From: Kutzneria viridogrisea | GTDB taxonomy: Bacteria; Actinomycetota; Actinomycetes; Mycobacteriales; Pseudonocardiaceae | Length of the DNA stretch: 64,000 bases | Reading direction: 5' to 3' | Assembly: GCA_014138725.1 (NCBI GenBank) | Contig: JACJID010000004.1 | Coordinates: 1,178,001 to 1,242,000, forward strand | Shown here: one piece after another, positions 17,621 through 28,800 of the stretch | Numbering within the stretch: the first letter of the stretch is position 1 | How the letters are laid out: every line of letters begins with the position of its first letter | Translations under genes and position numbers: made by a program | Notes under the pieces: model-generated | Databases searched by the model: none | What the model was told of the DNA's origin: nothing | The model's input: the letters and a program-made list of their open reading frames with translations, nothing else

Positions 17621-18849
17621 GACGGCCAGGGTAGCCAAGCCCACAGCCGGAACTCCCCGGCAGTGGTGCGTCCGTGCTCCAACCGGCCACCGGCCAGCGT
17701 CGCCCGCTCGGTCAGCCCGGCCAGACCCGCGCCCGCCCCAGGCACGGCACCGCCCGCCTGCCTGGGCCGCGTGCCCTGCAGCGCGTTGCGCATCTCGATC
17801 ACCAGCCCCTCCGCCTTGGCCCCGCTGACCTGGACGTGCACGGTGACCTGCGGCGCGTGCTTACGCGCGTTGGTCAGCCCCTCCTGCACGATCCGGTAGG
17901 CGTTGCGCCCCAACCCGGCGGGCGCGTCCTCCACGTGCTGCACGTCCATGACGAACGCGACGTCCATGCCCGCCTGCTCGCTCTCCCGTACCAGGTCGGG
18001 AAGATCGGCCAGCGTGATCTGCGGACGCTGCGGCTCGCCGATGGACTCGGGGTCCCGCAGCACGTAGATCACCTCGCGCAGGTCCACAAGGGACTGGTGC
18101 GCGCTGGCCCTGATCACCCCGGCCGCCTTGGCGATCTCCTCGGCGGGGGCGTCGGGCCGGAACTCCAGTGCGCCCGCGTGCATGCTCAGCAGGGACAGCC
18201 GGTGCGCCAGCACGTCGTGCATCTCGCGGGCGATCCGCTCGCGCTCGCGCAGCTTCGCCTGGTCCACGCGCAGTTCCTGCTCGGTCTCGGCGCGGCGGGT
18301 CCGCTCGGCCAGGGACATCACCAGTTGCCGCCGGGCGCGGATGGCCACCCCGTAGCCCACGGCGAGCACGGTCAGCGCGGAGGCGAAGCCGACCGCCGTC
18401 CAGTAGGTGGTTGGGGTCTCCGGGTCGATCGGGTTGATCCTGAACTCGAGCAGGGAGGAGCCGATGCTGAGCAGGGTCAGCGCCAGGGCCACACCGATCT
18501 TGCGGTGCACCGCGACGGTGAACATCGCGACGAAGCTGGCCCCCGCGACCGTGGGGTAGAGCACCGACAGCAGGATCAGCAGCAGCGCGATGGCCACCGG
18601 CCAGCGGCGCCGGAACCAGACCGCCCCGCAGGCCAGCATGCCCAGCAGCAGGTTGAACGCGGGCGACTCGGGGAAGCTGTCGTCCAGCGAGTTCACGAAG
18701 AACGGCACCGAGCCCGCCGCCGCGGCGAACAGGAAGCACAGCGTGTCCACGATCCAGTCGCGCACGGACCGGGGCTGGAGGGGCCCGTCATCGCCGGGGT
18801 CGCCGCCCAGGCCCGCGGGCAACAGTCCGGGATGGTCGGGCCCGGTCAC
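17617..18849 (-). CDS. Sensor histidine kinase, HisKA_3 type
   Basis: 410 residues from GTG 18849, preceded by GAGGGC at good spacing. GTG 18870 is the alternative and would overlap the bPH2 gene stop by 11 bp. About six membrane helices are followed by a coiled-coil linker (QELRVDQAKLRERERIARE), phosphoacceptor His211 in REMHDVLAHR, and a HATPase domain with GAGLAGLTERA. Cognate partner of the overlapping regulator. The input signal is unknown. Confidence 0.9.
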   Translation of the reverse strand: MTGPDHPGLLPAGLGGDPGDDGPLQPRSVRDWIVDTLCFLFAAAAGSVPFFVNSLDDSFPESPAFNLLLGMLACGAVWFRRRWPVAIALLLILLSVLYPTVAGASFVAMFTVAVHRKIGVALALTLLSIGSSLLEFRINPIDPETPTTYWTAVGFASALTVLAVGYGVAIRARRQLVMSLAERTRRAETEQELRVDQAKLRERERIAREMHDVLAHRLSLLSMHAGALEFRPDAPAEEIAKAAGVIRASAHQSLVDLREVIYVLRDPESIGEPQRPQITLADLPDLVRESEQAGMDVAFVMDVQHVEDAPAGLGRNAYRIVQEGLTNARKHAPQVTVHVQVSGAKAEGLVIEMRNALQGTRPRQAGGAVPGAGAGLAGLTERATLAGGRLEHGRTTAGEFRLWAWLPWPS

Positions 18850-18859
18850 TCTGCCCTCG

Positions 18860-20431
18860 TCACTGTGCACGGTCGAGGATGTTACGTGTCGTCACATCCT
18901 CCTCGGTACCGACCGGGGTCGCGGTGGGGGTAGACCTTCGGCGCAGGAAGGGGGCCAGCAGTCCGGGCACCGCCTCGTCCGCGAAGGACAGTCCCTCGGA
19001 AACGCCGACGTCGCGCACCTTGTAGCACCCGCGCTTGCCCGCCGAGGTGATGGCCGACACCGTGGCCAGCCCGGACAGCCGCTGCGTTGGCGAGCGCACG
19101 ACCCGCCAGCCGATCACGCCGTCGGTGCGCACGGCCACGGTGCTGCGGGTGATCGCCCCGTACCGGGTTACCAGGTAGGCCCCGGTCAGGCCGTGCCCGA
19201 GCGCGCGGTAGGCGTCCACGGCCAGCGCGGCGCAGATCGGCACGAGCGGGATGGCGGTGATCCACGCGGCGGTGAGCAGGTTCGGCGACACGGTGAGCCC
19301 GCCGAGCACCAGCAGCCCGAGCACGCCGAGCACGACCCAGGCCGCGCGCACGAAACGGCGGCGCAGCGCGGGTTTGGGGTGTCCGGTCAGCCGGGTGGAC
19401 GCGGTCGGCGAGGGGAACTGCTCGGCCACGGCGGCGGCGATCCGGTCGGCCTCCGGCTTGGGGATGGCCGGGGTCAGCACGTGGATCTTCGTGTGCTCCT
19501 CGTGGCCGCCGGTGAGCCCGGTGGCGATGGCCTCCACGCGGGCGGCACCGGCCAGGCGCATCAGCAGCGGCTGGCGGACCTCCACGCCCCGCATCCGGCG
19601 GCGGTCGATCGCCACCTGGCGGGTGGTCAGCAGGCCCCTGCGCACCCGGTAGGTGTGCTTGTTGGGCCGCTCCAGGCGGTAGTTCCACCACTCCTCGACG
19701 AACGCGACCAGGCTGCTGAGCACGCCCAGCACCAGGGTCACCAGGCCGAGGGTGACGAACACCTCCGTGGTCGAGGCGGTGCCGAAGAAGCGGATCACCG
19801 CGTCCAGCAGGACCTCGATGTGCACGCCGAACCAGTCGACCACCCTGGTCAGCGCGCCCACGATGATCACGATGCTGAGCACGCCCCACGCGGTCAGCGG
19901 GGCGTAGCGGATCCAGGCCCAGTCCAGCTTGGCCAGCACACCGTCCTCGGGCGCCTGCTCGGGCTCGGTGGCCGCGGAGTTGGCCCGCTGCAACAACTCC
20001 TCGCGCAGCTGCTGGCCCGCGGCGCGGGAGAGCGAGGCGAGCTTGAGTTCCTGGGCCCCGTGCGAGTGGTGCTCACCCGTGCCGATGCGCACCACGGCGA
20101 TGCCCAGCACCCGGTGGATCGGGTTGGCGGTCAGGTCCACCCTGCGGATGCGCTCCAGCCGGATCGACTTGTGCTGGCGCAGCAGCAATCCCTTGCGCAG
20201 CTCGAAGAGCTCCTCGGTGACCCGGTAGCCGGTGGTCAGCAGCTGCACCGCCTCGAAGCAGCTCACCAGCAGGAAGCAGCAGGTCAGCACGCCGAGCCGG
20301 ATCAGCGCGTCGCGGTTGAAGTCCCCACCGGTGAACAGCGCGTACAGGGCGACGGAGCCGATCGGCGGGCCGAGCCACTTCAGGTGCACCGCAAGGGTTC
20401 TGCGGTCCAGCCGCTGCCACTGGCCGATCAC
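18860..20431 (-). CDS. Multi-pass bPH2 (YdbT-like) membrane protein
   Basis: 523 residues from GTG 20431, which overlaps the stop of the smaller bPH2 gene (GTGA). Several bacterial PH (DUF304) domains alternate with paired membrane helices. PH strands are seen at YRVTEELFELRKGLLLRQHK, at YRVRRGLLTTRQVAIDRRRM, and near the C-terminus at YGAITRSTVAVRTDGVIGWR. In Bacillus the YdbS-YdbT pair has the same small-plus-large layout and is linked to resistance to a bacteriocin-like toxin. Function here is unproven. Confidence 0.85.
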   Translation of the reverse strand: MIGQWQRLDRRTLAVHLKWLGPPIGSVALYALFTGGDFNRDALIRLGVLTCCFLLVSCFEAVQLLTTGYRVTEELFELRKGLLLRQHKSIRLERIRRVDLTANPIHRVLGIAVVRIGTGEHHSHGAQELKLASLSRAAGQQLREELLQRANSAATEPEQAPEDGVLAKLDWAWIRYAPLTAWGVLSIVIIVGALTRVVDWFGVHIEVLLDAVIRFFGTASTTEVFVTLGLVTLVLGVLSSLVAFVEEWWNYRLERPNKHTYRVRRGLLTTRQVAIDRRRMRGVEVRQPLLMRLAGAARVEAIATGLTGGHEEHTKIHVLTPAIPKPEADRIAAAVAEQFPSPTASTRLTGHPKPALRRRFVRAAWVVLGVLGLLVLGGLTVSPNLLTAAWITAIPLVPICAALAVDAYRALGHGLTGAYLVTRYGAITRSTVAVRTDGVIGWRVVRSPTQRLSGLATVSAITSAGKRGCYKVRDVGVSEGLSFADEAVPGLLAPFLRRRSTPTATPVGTEEDVTTRNILDRAQ

Positions 20432-20934
20432 GTGGCGTCCCCCGGCGTGTCCTGGGTGCGCCGGGTCAGGTGCCGCACGATGCCCTGCGCGGCGTCCGGG
20501 GTCAGCCCCTCGATGCGCACCGGGCCCGCCGCCGAGGCGGTGGTGACCCGGACGCTGGACAGGCCGAACAGCAGTTGCAGCGGCCCGCGCTGCATGTCCA
20601 CGGTCTGGATGCGCGACAGCGGGGCGACCCGCCACTCCTGCCAGAGCCAGCCCGAGGAGGTGTAGACGGCGTCCCGGCTGGTCTCCCAGCGGTGCACCCG
20701 GAACCGCCAGTGCGGCATGACCAGCAGGTAGAGCAGGCCGAGCACCGCCGAGCAGGTGGTGATCGCGGTGGGCGTCGGCCCCCAGTCGGAGAACCAGGAG
20801 AACACCAGGTACTCCACGCCGAGCAGCAGGAGGGAGGTCAGCAGCGCCTGCGCCGTCCACCACCAGCGTGCGCGCGGATTCACCTGGTGCAGCGGCGGCC
20901 GCAGTTCGACCTCGACCTCTGTGCTTTGCGACAT
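20428..20934 (-). CDS. bPH2 (YdbS-like) membrane protein
   Basis: 168 residues from ATG 20934. Two transmembrane helices (about residues 27-45 and 55-75) precede one bPH2 domain (WRFRVHRWETSRDAVYTSSG, RIQTVDMQRGPLQLLFGLSS, VRVTTASA). Coupled by a four-base overlap to the large bPH2 gene. Together they match the common YdbS/YdbT pair. Confidence 0.87.
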   Translation of the reverse strand: MSQSTEVEVELRPPLHQVNPRARWWWTAQALLTSLLLLGVEYLVFSWFSDWGPTPTAITTCSAVLGLLYLLVMPHWRFRVHRWETSRDAVYTSSGWLWQEWRVAPLSRIQTVDMQRGPLQLLFGLSSVRVTTASAAGPVRIEGLTPDAAQGIVRHLTRRTQDTPGDAT

Positions 20935-21188
20935 TGCCCCGAGCCTATCAGTCATGATTCGTCAACCATTATCGCCGATCAATTAGCACCTGCACCGTAT
21001 CGGAGACAAGTATCCCTAGGTCGATGCTCCCCCTACCCAGGTAGCGATATTTCCCGACTGGGCACGGGACGCCCCCACCAGGGTTGTCGACTTTCGTTCG
21101 TTACCGCCGCGAGTGGCCGCTGTTAGCGTTTGTCTGGTTGATCGGGTCGAGCACCGGGAGCAGGACCGGTTGGGCGGAAAGGGCAGCC
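20935..21188. other. Divergent intergenic region with lower GC
   Basis: A 254-bp stretch between the leftward bPH2 operon and the rightward orphan response regulator. GC drops noticeably around 20955-21060 (ATTATCGCCGATCAATTAGC and GCGATATTTCC), as expected for two back-to-back promoters. I do not see a convincing -35/-10 pair or a clean dyad. Confidence 0.5.
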
Positions 21189-21869
21189 ATGACCGCGCCG
21201 GTGTCGGTACTGATCGTCGATGACGACCCGCTGGTGCGAGCCGGACTGCGCGCCATTCTCGCCGCCGACCGGGACATCAGGGTGGTGGCCGAGGCCGAGG
21301 ACGGCGGGCAGGTCGCCGGTCTGGTCAGCCAGCACGCCCCGGACGTGGTGCTGATGGACGTGCGCATGCCCGGGGTGGACGGGCTGACCGCCACCGAGCG
21401 GCTGTGCGCCCGCGCGCACCACGCGCAGGTGATCATGCTGACCTCGTTCAGCACCGAGGACACCGTGCTGCGCGCACTGCGCGCCGGGGCCACCGGCTTC
21501 CTGCTCAAGGACACCTCGCCGGCCGAGATCGTGCGCGCGGTGCACCGGGCGGCCTGCGGTGAGCCGGTGCTCTCCCCCGCCGTGACCCGGGGGCTGATCG
21601 CGCGGCTGGCCGAGCCCGCCGAGGACGAGGCCCGCGAGCTGGCCCGGCGCCGCCTTGCCGAACTGGGCGAGCGCGAACTGGCCGTGGCCAAGCGGGTCGG
21701 CCAGGGCAAGTCCAACCCGGTGATCGGCGTGGAGCTGTCCATGTCGGTGGCCGCGGTGAAGGCGCACGTCTCGCGGTTGCTGGTCAAGCTCAGGCTGCGC
21801 AACCGGCTGGACCTCGCCCTGCTCGCCGACGCCGCGGAGCTGACCGGCGACCAGGGCTACGAACACTAG
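21189..21869 (+). CDS. Orphan NarL/FixJ-type response regulator next to the PKS
   Basis: 226 residues from ATG 21189. The receiver has VDDDPLVRAG and Asp57 in VLMDVRMP, with FLLKDTSP; the C-terminal LuxR helix-turn-helix is LGERELAVAKRVGQGKSNPV onward. No kinase gene adjoins it. It is followed by the SDR and PKS genes in the same direction after about 160 bp, so a role as pathway regulator is plausible but only inferred from position. Confidence 0.9.
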   Translation: MTAPVSVLIVDDDPLVRAGLRAILAADRDIRVVAEAEDGGQVAGLVSQHAPDVVLMDVRMPGVDGLTATERLCARAHHAQVIMLTSFSTEDTVLRALRAGATGFLLKDTSPAEIVRAVHRAACGEPVLSPAVTRGLIARLAEPAEDEARELARRRLAELGERELAVAKRVGQGKSNPVIGVELSMSVAAVKAHVSRLLVKLRLRNRLDLALLADAAELTGDQGYEH

Positions 21870-22029
21870 TCATCCCACCAGATTCCGTTGACACCCCGCA
21901 ATACGCGTGGCGAGACTTCCCTCGTCACTGCCACTCTCGGTCTTGGCTAATCACGTTTTTTCGGCAACGTATTCGACAGCAGGCGTGTCCCCCTCCGCCC
22001 CCGTCGGCGGCAGACGAAACGGAGTGGCA

Positions 22030-22815
22030 GTGGAAATCATCGGCAAGGGGTTCCTGTCGCGGCACCTGGAGGCGGCCTTCGGCGACCGCCACCCCGACAC
22101 GACGGTCATCTGCGCCGGGGTCACCAGGACCACCAGCGCGGAGATCGCCGACTTCGACCGCGAGGCCGCTCTGGTGCACGAGACCGTGCGCCGCTGCAAG
22201 CGCACGGGCCGCACGCTGGTGTTCTTCTCCACCGCCTCGGACTCCATGTACGGGGCGGAGGGCTGCTCCGGCCACGAGGACGGGCCGGTCTACCCGATCT
22301 CCGCCTACGGCAGGCACAAGCTGTCCATGGAGGCGGTGCTGGCCAGTTCCGGGGCGGACTGGCTGGTGTTCCGGCTCAGCCACATCGTCGGCGAGGGCCA
22401 GCGCCCGCACCAGCTGATCCCCTCGCTGACCGCGCAGGTCCGCACCGGCCAGGTGACCCTGCACCGCAACGCCCACCGGGACCTGCTCGACGTGCGGCAC
22501 ATGGTCAAGGCGCTGGAGGGCGTGCTGGCCATCGGGGTGCGGCACCAGGTGATCAACGTGGCTTCCGGTGTGCTGGAACCGATCGAGCGCATCGTGGACG
22601 GCATCGAGCAGCGGCTGGGCGTGCGCGCCAGCCGCACCATGAAGGACGTCTACGTCACCACCACCAGGACCTCCACCGCGCGGCTGCGCATGCTGGTGCC
22701 GGAGTGGAACGAGATCGGCTTCGGCCCGGAGTACCTGCCCGGCCTGCTCGACCGCTACGTGGGCCCGGTCCGCGGCGAGGCCGAGTTCGTCGGCCAGGCG
22801 GCCCGCTCGCTGTAG
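22030..22815 (+). CDS. NAD(P)-dependent extended SDR (sugar epimerase/reductase-like)
   Basis: 261 residues from GTG 22030, which sits well after ACGGAG; GTG 22024 is possible. The N-terminus VEIIGKGFLSRHL is a short Rossmann glycine motif (GxGFLG-like). The catalytic Tyr-Lys pair is in YGRHK with upstream FFSTAS, and a sugar-nucleotide-type middle follows (FRLSHIVGEGQRPHQLIPSL). It resembles dTDP-sugar ketoreductases and epimerases. Only 65 bp separates it from the PKS start, so they are probably one transcript, which hints at a deoxysugar or polyketide-tailoring step. No other sugar genes are present. Confidence 0.8.
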   Translation: MEIIGKGFLSRHLEAAFGDRHPDTTVICAGVTRTTSAEIADFDREAALVHETVRRCKRTGRTLVFFSTASDSMYGAEGCSGHEDGPVYPISAYGRHKLSMEAVLASSGADWLVFRLSHIVGEGQRPHQLIPSLTAQVRTGQVTLHRNAHRDLLDVRHMVKALEGVLAIGVRHQVINVASGVLEPIERIVDGIEQRLGVRASRTMKDVYVTTTRTSTARLRMLVPEWNEIGFGPEYLPGLLDRYVGPVRGEAEFVGQAARSL

Positions 22816-22880
22816 GGTTTTACTTAGAACAGCCGGCACACGCCGCTGGTCAGGGCCCATTTCGCCGCATACTGCCAGGC

Positions 22881-25800
22881 ATGGGTGACCCCACAGCGCA
22901 GGACCTCGGCGGCAGTGGCGACATCGCGATCGTCGGGCTGTCGTGCCGGTTGCCCGGCGCGGCCGACCCCGGCCGGTTCTGGGAGCTGCTCGCCAGTGGC
23001 GGGGACGCGGTCGGCCGTCCGCCGAAGCAGCGCTGGGGTGCCGAGTGGGGCGGGTTCCTGGACGAGGTGGACCGGTTCGACCCGGCCTTCTTCGGCATCT
23101 CACCGCGCGAGGCCGCCGCGATGGACCCCCAGCAGCGGCTCGCGCTGGAGCTGGCCTGGGAGGCCGTCGAGGACGCCCGCCTGCTGCCAGACGCCCTGCG
23201 GGGCAGCCACAGCGGCGTGTTCCTCGGCGCGATCTGGGGCGACTACGAGACGCTGACCCACCAGGCGGGCGCCCTTGGCCACCAGACCCTGGTCGGGGTG
23301 AACCGCGGTGTGATCGCCAACCGGGTCTCGCACGTGCTAGCACTGCACGGCCCGAGCCTGACCGTGGACACCGGGCAGTCCTCCTCGCTGGTGGCGGTGC
23401 ACCTGGCCTGCGAGAGCCTGCGCCGGGGCGAGTCCGAACTGGCGCTGGCCGGTGGCGTGAACCTGAGCCTGGCCCCGGAGAGCAACGCCGTGCTCAGCGA
23501 GTTCGGCGGGCTGTCCCCGGACGGCCGGTGCTTCACCTTCGACGAGCGCGCCAACGGGTTCGTGCGGGGTGAGGGCGGGGCCGTGGTGCTGCTCAAGCCG
23601 CTGGCCCGTGCGGTGGCCGACGGGGACCGGGTCTACTGCGTGATCCGTGGCAGCGCGGTCAACCACGACGGGGCCGACGAGGACCTGGTCGTGCCCAGTG
23701 TGCGGGCGCAGCGCGGGGTGCTCGCGGCGGCGTACCGCAAGGCCGGGGTGGACCCGGGCCAGGTGCAGTACGTGGAGCTGCACGGCACCGGCACCAAGGT
23801 CGGCGACCCGATCGAGGCCGCCGCACTGGGCGCGGTGCTGGGCAGGGGACGCACCGGATCGGCGCTGCGCGTGGGTTCGGTCAAGACCAACGTCGGCCAC
23901 CTGGAGGCCGCGGCCGGTGCCGTCGGCCTGGTCAAGGCCGCGCTGTCGGTGTTCCGCCGCCAGCTCGTGCCCAGCATCAACTTCGAGCGGCCCAACCCGC
24001 GCATCCCCCTGGACGAGCTGAACCTCCAGGTGCAGCAGGAGTTCGAGCCCTGGCCGGGCGAGGGGCCGCTGCTGGCTGGCGTCAGCTCCTTCGGCATCGG
24101 CGGCACGAACTGCCACGTGGTGCTGGGCGAGGGACCGGCGCCCAGCCAGGCAGCCGAGGCCGAGCCCGCGCTGGTGCCGTGGCTGATCTCCGGCCGCAGC
24201 CGCGAGGCGGTCCGCGCGCAGGCCGCCAAGCTCGTGTCCCATGTGGACGGTCTGAACCCGGTGGACGTCGGCCACTCGCTGGCGAGCTCGCGCAGCGCGT
24301 TCGAGCACCGGGCCGTGGTCGTCGGCACCGGCGAGGAGCTGCTGGCCGGTGCGCGGGCGCTGGCCGCAGGCGAACCGTGGAACCACCTGGCCGAGGGTGT
24401 GGCCGACGCGGGCGGCAAGGTGGTGTTCTCCTTCCCTGGACAGGGTTCGCACTGGATCGGCATGGCCGAGCAGCTGCTGGAGCAGTCCCCGGCCTTCGCG
24501 GCCAAGATGGCCGAGTGCGCGGCGGAGTGCGCCAAGTTCGTGGACTGGTCCCTGCTGGAGGTGCTGCGCCAGGTGCCCGGTGCGCCCTCGCTGGAACGCA
24601 TGGACGTGGTGCAGCCCGCGGCCTTCGCCGTGATGGTGTCCATGGCCGAGGTGTGGCGCACGCTCGGCGTGACCCCCGACGCCGTGGTGGGCCACTCGCA
24701 GGGTGAGGTGGCCGCGGCCCACGTCGCGGGCGCACTGTCCCTTGAGGACGCTTTCCGGGTGATGGCCCTGCGGGGCAAGGCGATCCGTGACCAGCTCTCG
24801 GGCCAGGGTGGCATGGCGGCCGTGGCCTTGCCGGTGGAGCGGGTCGAGGAGCTGATCGCCCCCTGGACCGGCGCGCTGTCGATCGGCGCGGTGAACAGCC
24901 CGAGCTCCACGATCGTCTCGGGCAGTCCCGAGGACGTGGCGGCACTGGTGGAGCAGTGCACGGCGCAGGGCGTCCGGGCCAGGGTGGTCGTGATCGACTA
25001 CGCCTCGCACTCCGCCAGGGTCGAGGTGATCCGCGCGCGGATGATCGCCGACCTGGCCTCGGTGACGCCGCGTCCCGGCCAGGTGCCGATGTTCTCCACC
25101 GTGACCGGCGACTGGATCGACCACAGCAAGCTCAACGGCGAGTACTGGTACAGCAACATCCGACACACGGTGCGCTTCCGCGACGCCGTGCGCGGGCTGG
25201 CCGAGACCGGGCACACGGTGTTCGTCGAGCTGGGCGCGCACTCGGTGCTGACCCTGGCCACGCAGGAGACCCTGGACGCCTGCGAGGTGGACAACCCGGT
25301 CGTCGTGGGCTCCACCCGGCGCGGGGACGGCGGCCTGGACCGGCTGCTGACCTCGGCCGCCGAACTGTACGTGCGCGGTGTGCCGGTGGACTGGTCGCAG
25401 TGCTTCGGGGACAAGGCGAAGCTGGTCGACCTGCCGACCTACGCCTTCCAGCGGCAGCGCTACTGGGTCGGCGAGTCGACCGAGCAGCAGGTCAGTCAGT
25501 CCATTGAGGACCCGACCGAGCTGGTGCGCGCGCACGTGGCCGCGGTGCTCGGCCTCAGCGACGCGTCCGCGGTGCAGATGAAGCGCACGTTCAAGGACGC
25601 CGGTTACGACTCGGTCATGTCCGTGGAGCTGCGCAACAGGCTCAGCACCGCGACCGGTCTGCGGCTGCCCTCCGGACTGCTCTACAACTTCCCGACGCCA
25701 ACCGAACTGGTCGCGCACCTACAGGACCAGTTGTCCGGTCAGCGCAACCTCGCCCGGCAGGTCGTGGCCGCGAAGGTCAGCGAGGAACCGATCGCCATCG

Positions 25801-28800
25801 TCGGCATGGCCTGCCGCTACCCCGGTGGGGTGCGCACGCCCGAGCAGCTGTGGCAGCTGCTCGCCGACGAGGTGGACGCGATCTCCGAGTTCCCCACCGA
25901 CCGCGGCTGGGACCTGCGCGAGCTGTACCACCCGGATCCCGAGCACCAGGGCAGTTCCTACGCGCGCCACGGTGGTTTCCTGCACGACGCGGCCGAGTTC
26001 GACCCGGCCTTCTTCGGCATCTCCCCGCGCGAGGCCACCGCGATGGACCCGCAGCAGCGCCTGCTGCTGGAGGTCTCGTGGGAGGCGTTCGAGCGCGCGG
26101 GCATTGACCCGACCACCCTGCGCGGCAGCCAGAGCGGCGTGTTCGTCGGCGCCATGTCCCAGGACTACGGCCCCCAGCTGCACCAGGGCGCCGAGGGCTT
26201 CGACGGCTACCTGCTGACCGGCAACACCGCAAGCGTGGCCTCCGGGCGCCTGGCCTACACACTGGGCCTGGAGGGTCCCGCGCTGACCGTGGACACGGCC
26301 TGCTCCTCCTCCCTGGTGGCACTGCACCTGGCGGTCCAGGCGCTGCGCAACGGGGAGTGCTCGCTGGCGCTGGCCGGTGGCGCGGCGGTCATGTCCTCGC
26401 CGGGCATCTTCGTGGAGTTCAGCCGCCAGCGTGGGCTGTCCCCGGACGGCCGGTGCAAGGCGTTCTCCGACAGCGCCGACGGCACGGGCTGGGCCGAGGG
26501 CGTGGGCATGCTGCTGGTGGAGCGGCTGTCCGACGCCCAGCGCAACGGCCACCGCGTGCTGGCCGTGGTGCGCGGGTCCGCGGTGAACCAGGACGGAGCC
26601 TCCAACGGGCTGACCGCCCCGAACGGCCCGTCCCAGGAACGCCTTATCCTGCAAGCACTCGCCAACGCCGGGCTGCGACCGTCCGATGTGGACGCCGTGG
26701 AGGCGCACGGCACCGGCACCACGCTCGGCGACCCGATCGAGGCGCACTCCGTGCTGGCCACCTACGGCCAGGACCGGGACAGGCCGCTGTGGCTGGGCTC
26801 GGCCAAGTCCAACATCGGGCACACCCAGGCCGCCGCCGGTGTCGCGGGCGTCATCAAGATGGTGCAGGCCATGCACCACGAGGTGCTGCCGAAGACCCTG
26901 CACGTCACCGAACCGTCCTCGCACGTGGACTGGTCGGCGGGCAAGGTGGAGCTGCTCACCTCCGCGCAGCCCTGGGACAGCGAGGTGCGTCGCGCGGGCG
27001 TGTCCTCGTTCGGCGTGAGCGGCACGAACGCCCACGTCATCATCGAGCAGGCGCCCGCGACCGAGCCCGAACCGGTCGGCGAGGACGCGGTGGTGCCGTG
27101 GCCGGTGACCGCCCGCAGCGCGGAAGCCGTGCAGGAGCAGGTTGATCGCCTGCGGAACGAGGTCAGCGGCCAGCGTTCGGTGGACGTGGGCTACTCGCTG
27201 GCCACGGGCCGTGCGGAGTTCGACCACCGCGCGGTGCTGATCGGTGACGTCCGCGTGGACGGAGTTGTCCTCCCGCAGGGCAAACGCGTGTTCGTCTTCC
27301 CCGGCCAGGGCTCGCAGTGGGTCGGCATGGCCGTGGACCTGCTCGGTTCCTCGCCTGCCTTCGCCTCGCGCATGGCCGAGTGCGCCGCCGCGCTGAGCGA
27401 GTTCGTCGACTGGGACCTGGTGTCCTCGCTGAGCGATCCCGCCGCGTTCGAGCGGGTCGATGTCGTGCAGCCCATGTCCTGGGCCGTGATGGTGTCACTG
27501 GCCGAGGTGTGGCGCTCACACGGCATCACCCCGGACGCCGTTGTCGGCCACTCACAGGGTGAGATCGCCGCGGCCTGCGTGGCCGGCGCACTGTCCATTC
27601 AGGACGCCGCGCGCGTGGTTGCCCTGCGCAGCAAGGCGATCGCCGAGGTGCTGGCGGGTCGTGGCGGCATGGTGTCGGTGGCTCTTCCGCTGGCCGAGGT
27701 CGAGCCGCTGCTGGACGAGCGGATCAGCATCGCGGCGTTCAACGGCCCGTCCTCGATCGTCGTGGCCGGTGATCCGCAGGCCCTGGACGAGTTGGTGGCC
27801 TCCTGCGAGCGGGCTCGCCGCATCCCGGTGGACTACGCCTCGCACACCGCCCACGTGGAGCTGATCGCCGACCGGCTGGCCGAGGTGCTCGCCCCGATCA
27901 GCCCGCGCACCGCGGAAATCCCGTTCTTCAGCACGGTGACCGGGGACTGGATCGACACCGGGGCGCTGGACGCGGGCTACTGGTACACCAACCTGCGGCA
28001 GACCGTGCTGTTCGAGAAGGCCGTTCGTGGGCTGGCCGACAGCGGGCACACGACCTTCGTCGAGGTGTCCTCCCACTCGGTGCTGACCTCCGGCCTCCAG
28101 GACGTCGTGGACGGCACGGTCGTGGGCACCCTGCGGCGCAACGAGGGCACGCTGGTCCGGTTCTACACCTCGTTGGCCGAGCTGTACGTGCGCGGGGTGG
28201 AGCCGGACTGGTCCGCGATCTTCCCGGCCGACGCGCGCCGCGTCGACCTGCCGACCTACGCCTTCCAGCGGCAGCGCTACTGGTTGGAGGCGCCCAAGCC
28301 GCGCAGCGCCGCCGACCCGGTGGACGCCGCGTTCTGGGCGGCCGTGGAACGCGAGGACCTGGAGTCGCTGTCGGCCAGCCTGGCCGTGGAGCAGTCCGCG
28401 CTGGGCGAGGTGCTGCCCGCGCTGTCCACTTGGCGCAGGCTCCAGCGCGAGGAGTCCACTGTGGACTCATGGCGCTACCGGATCACCTGGAAGCCGCTCA
28501 ACCCCGCCCCCGGCAGGCTCTCCGGCACCTGGCTGGTCATCGCGCCGGAGGGCGCCGACACGAGCCTGCTGGAGGGCAGCGGGGCCGAGGTGCTGGTCAA
28601 CGCCCCGTTGGACGGCCTGAACCCCGCCGGGGTGCTGTCCCTGCTGGAGTGCCCGTCGGAGACCGTCAAGCTGGTGCAGGACCTGGGCGCGGCGGGCATC
28701 GAGGCCCCGCTGTGGGTTGGCACGCGTGGCGCCGTGTCCACTGGGGACGCCGATCCGCTGACCAACCCGTTGGCGGCACAGCTGTGGGGCCTGGGCCGGG

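Noticed and set aside
22704-22880. PKS start 59 codons upstream of the one annotated
   Set aside because: The extra part overlaps the SDR gene and is Arg/Pro-rich. A KSQ loading module begins normally at the chosen ATG, just before the KS domain.
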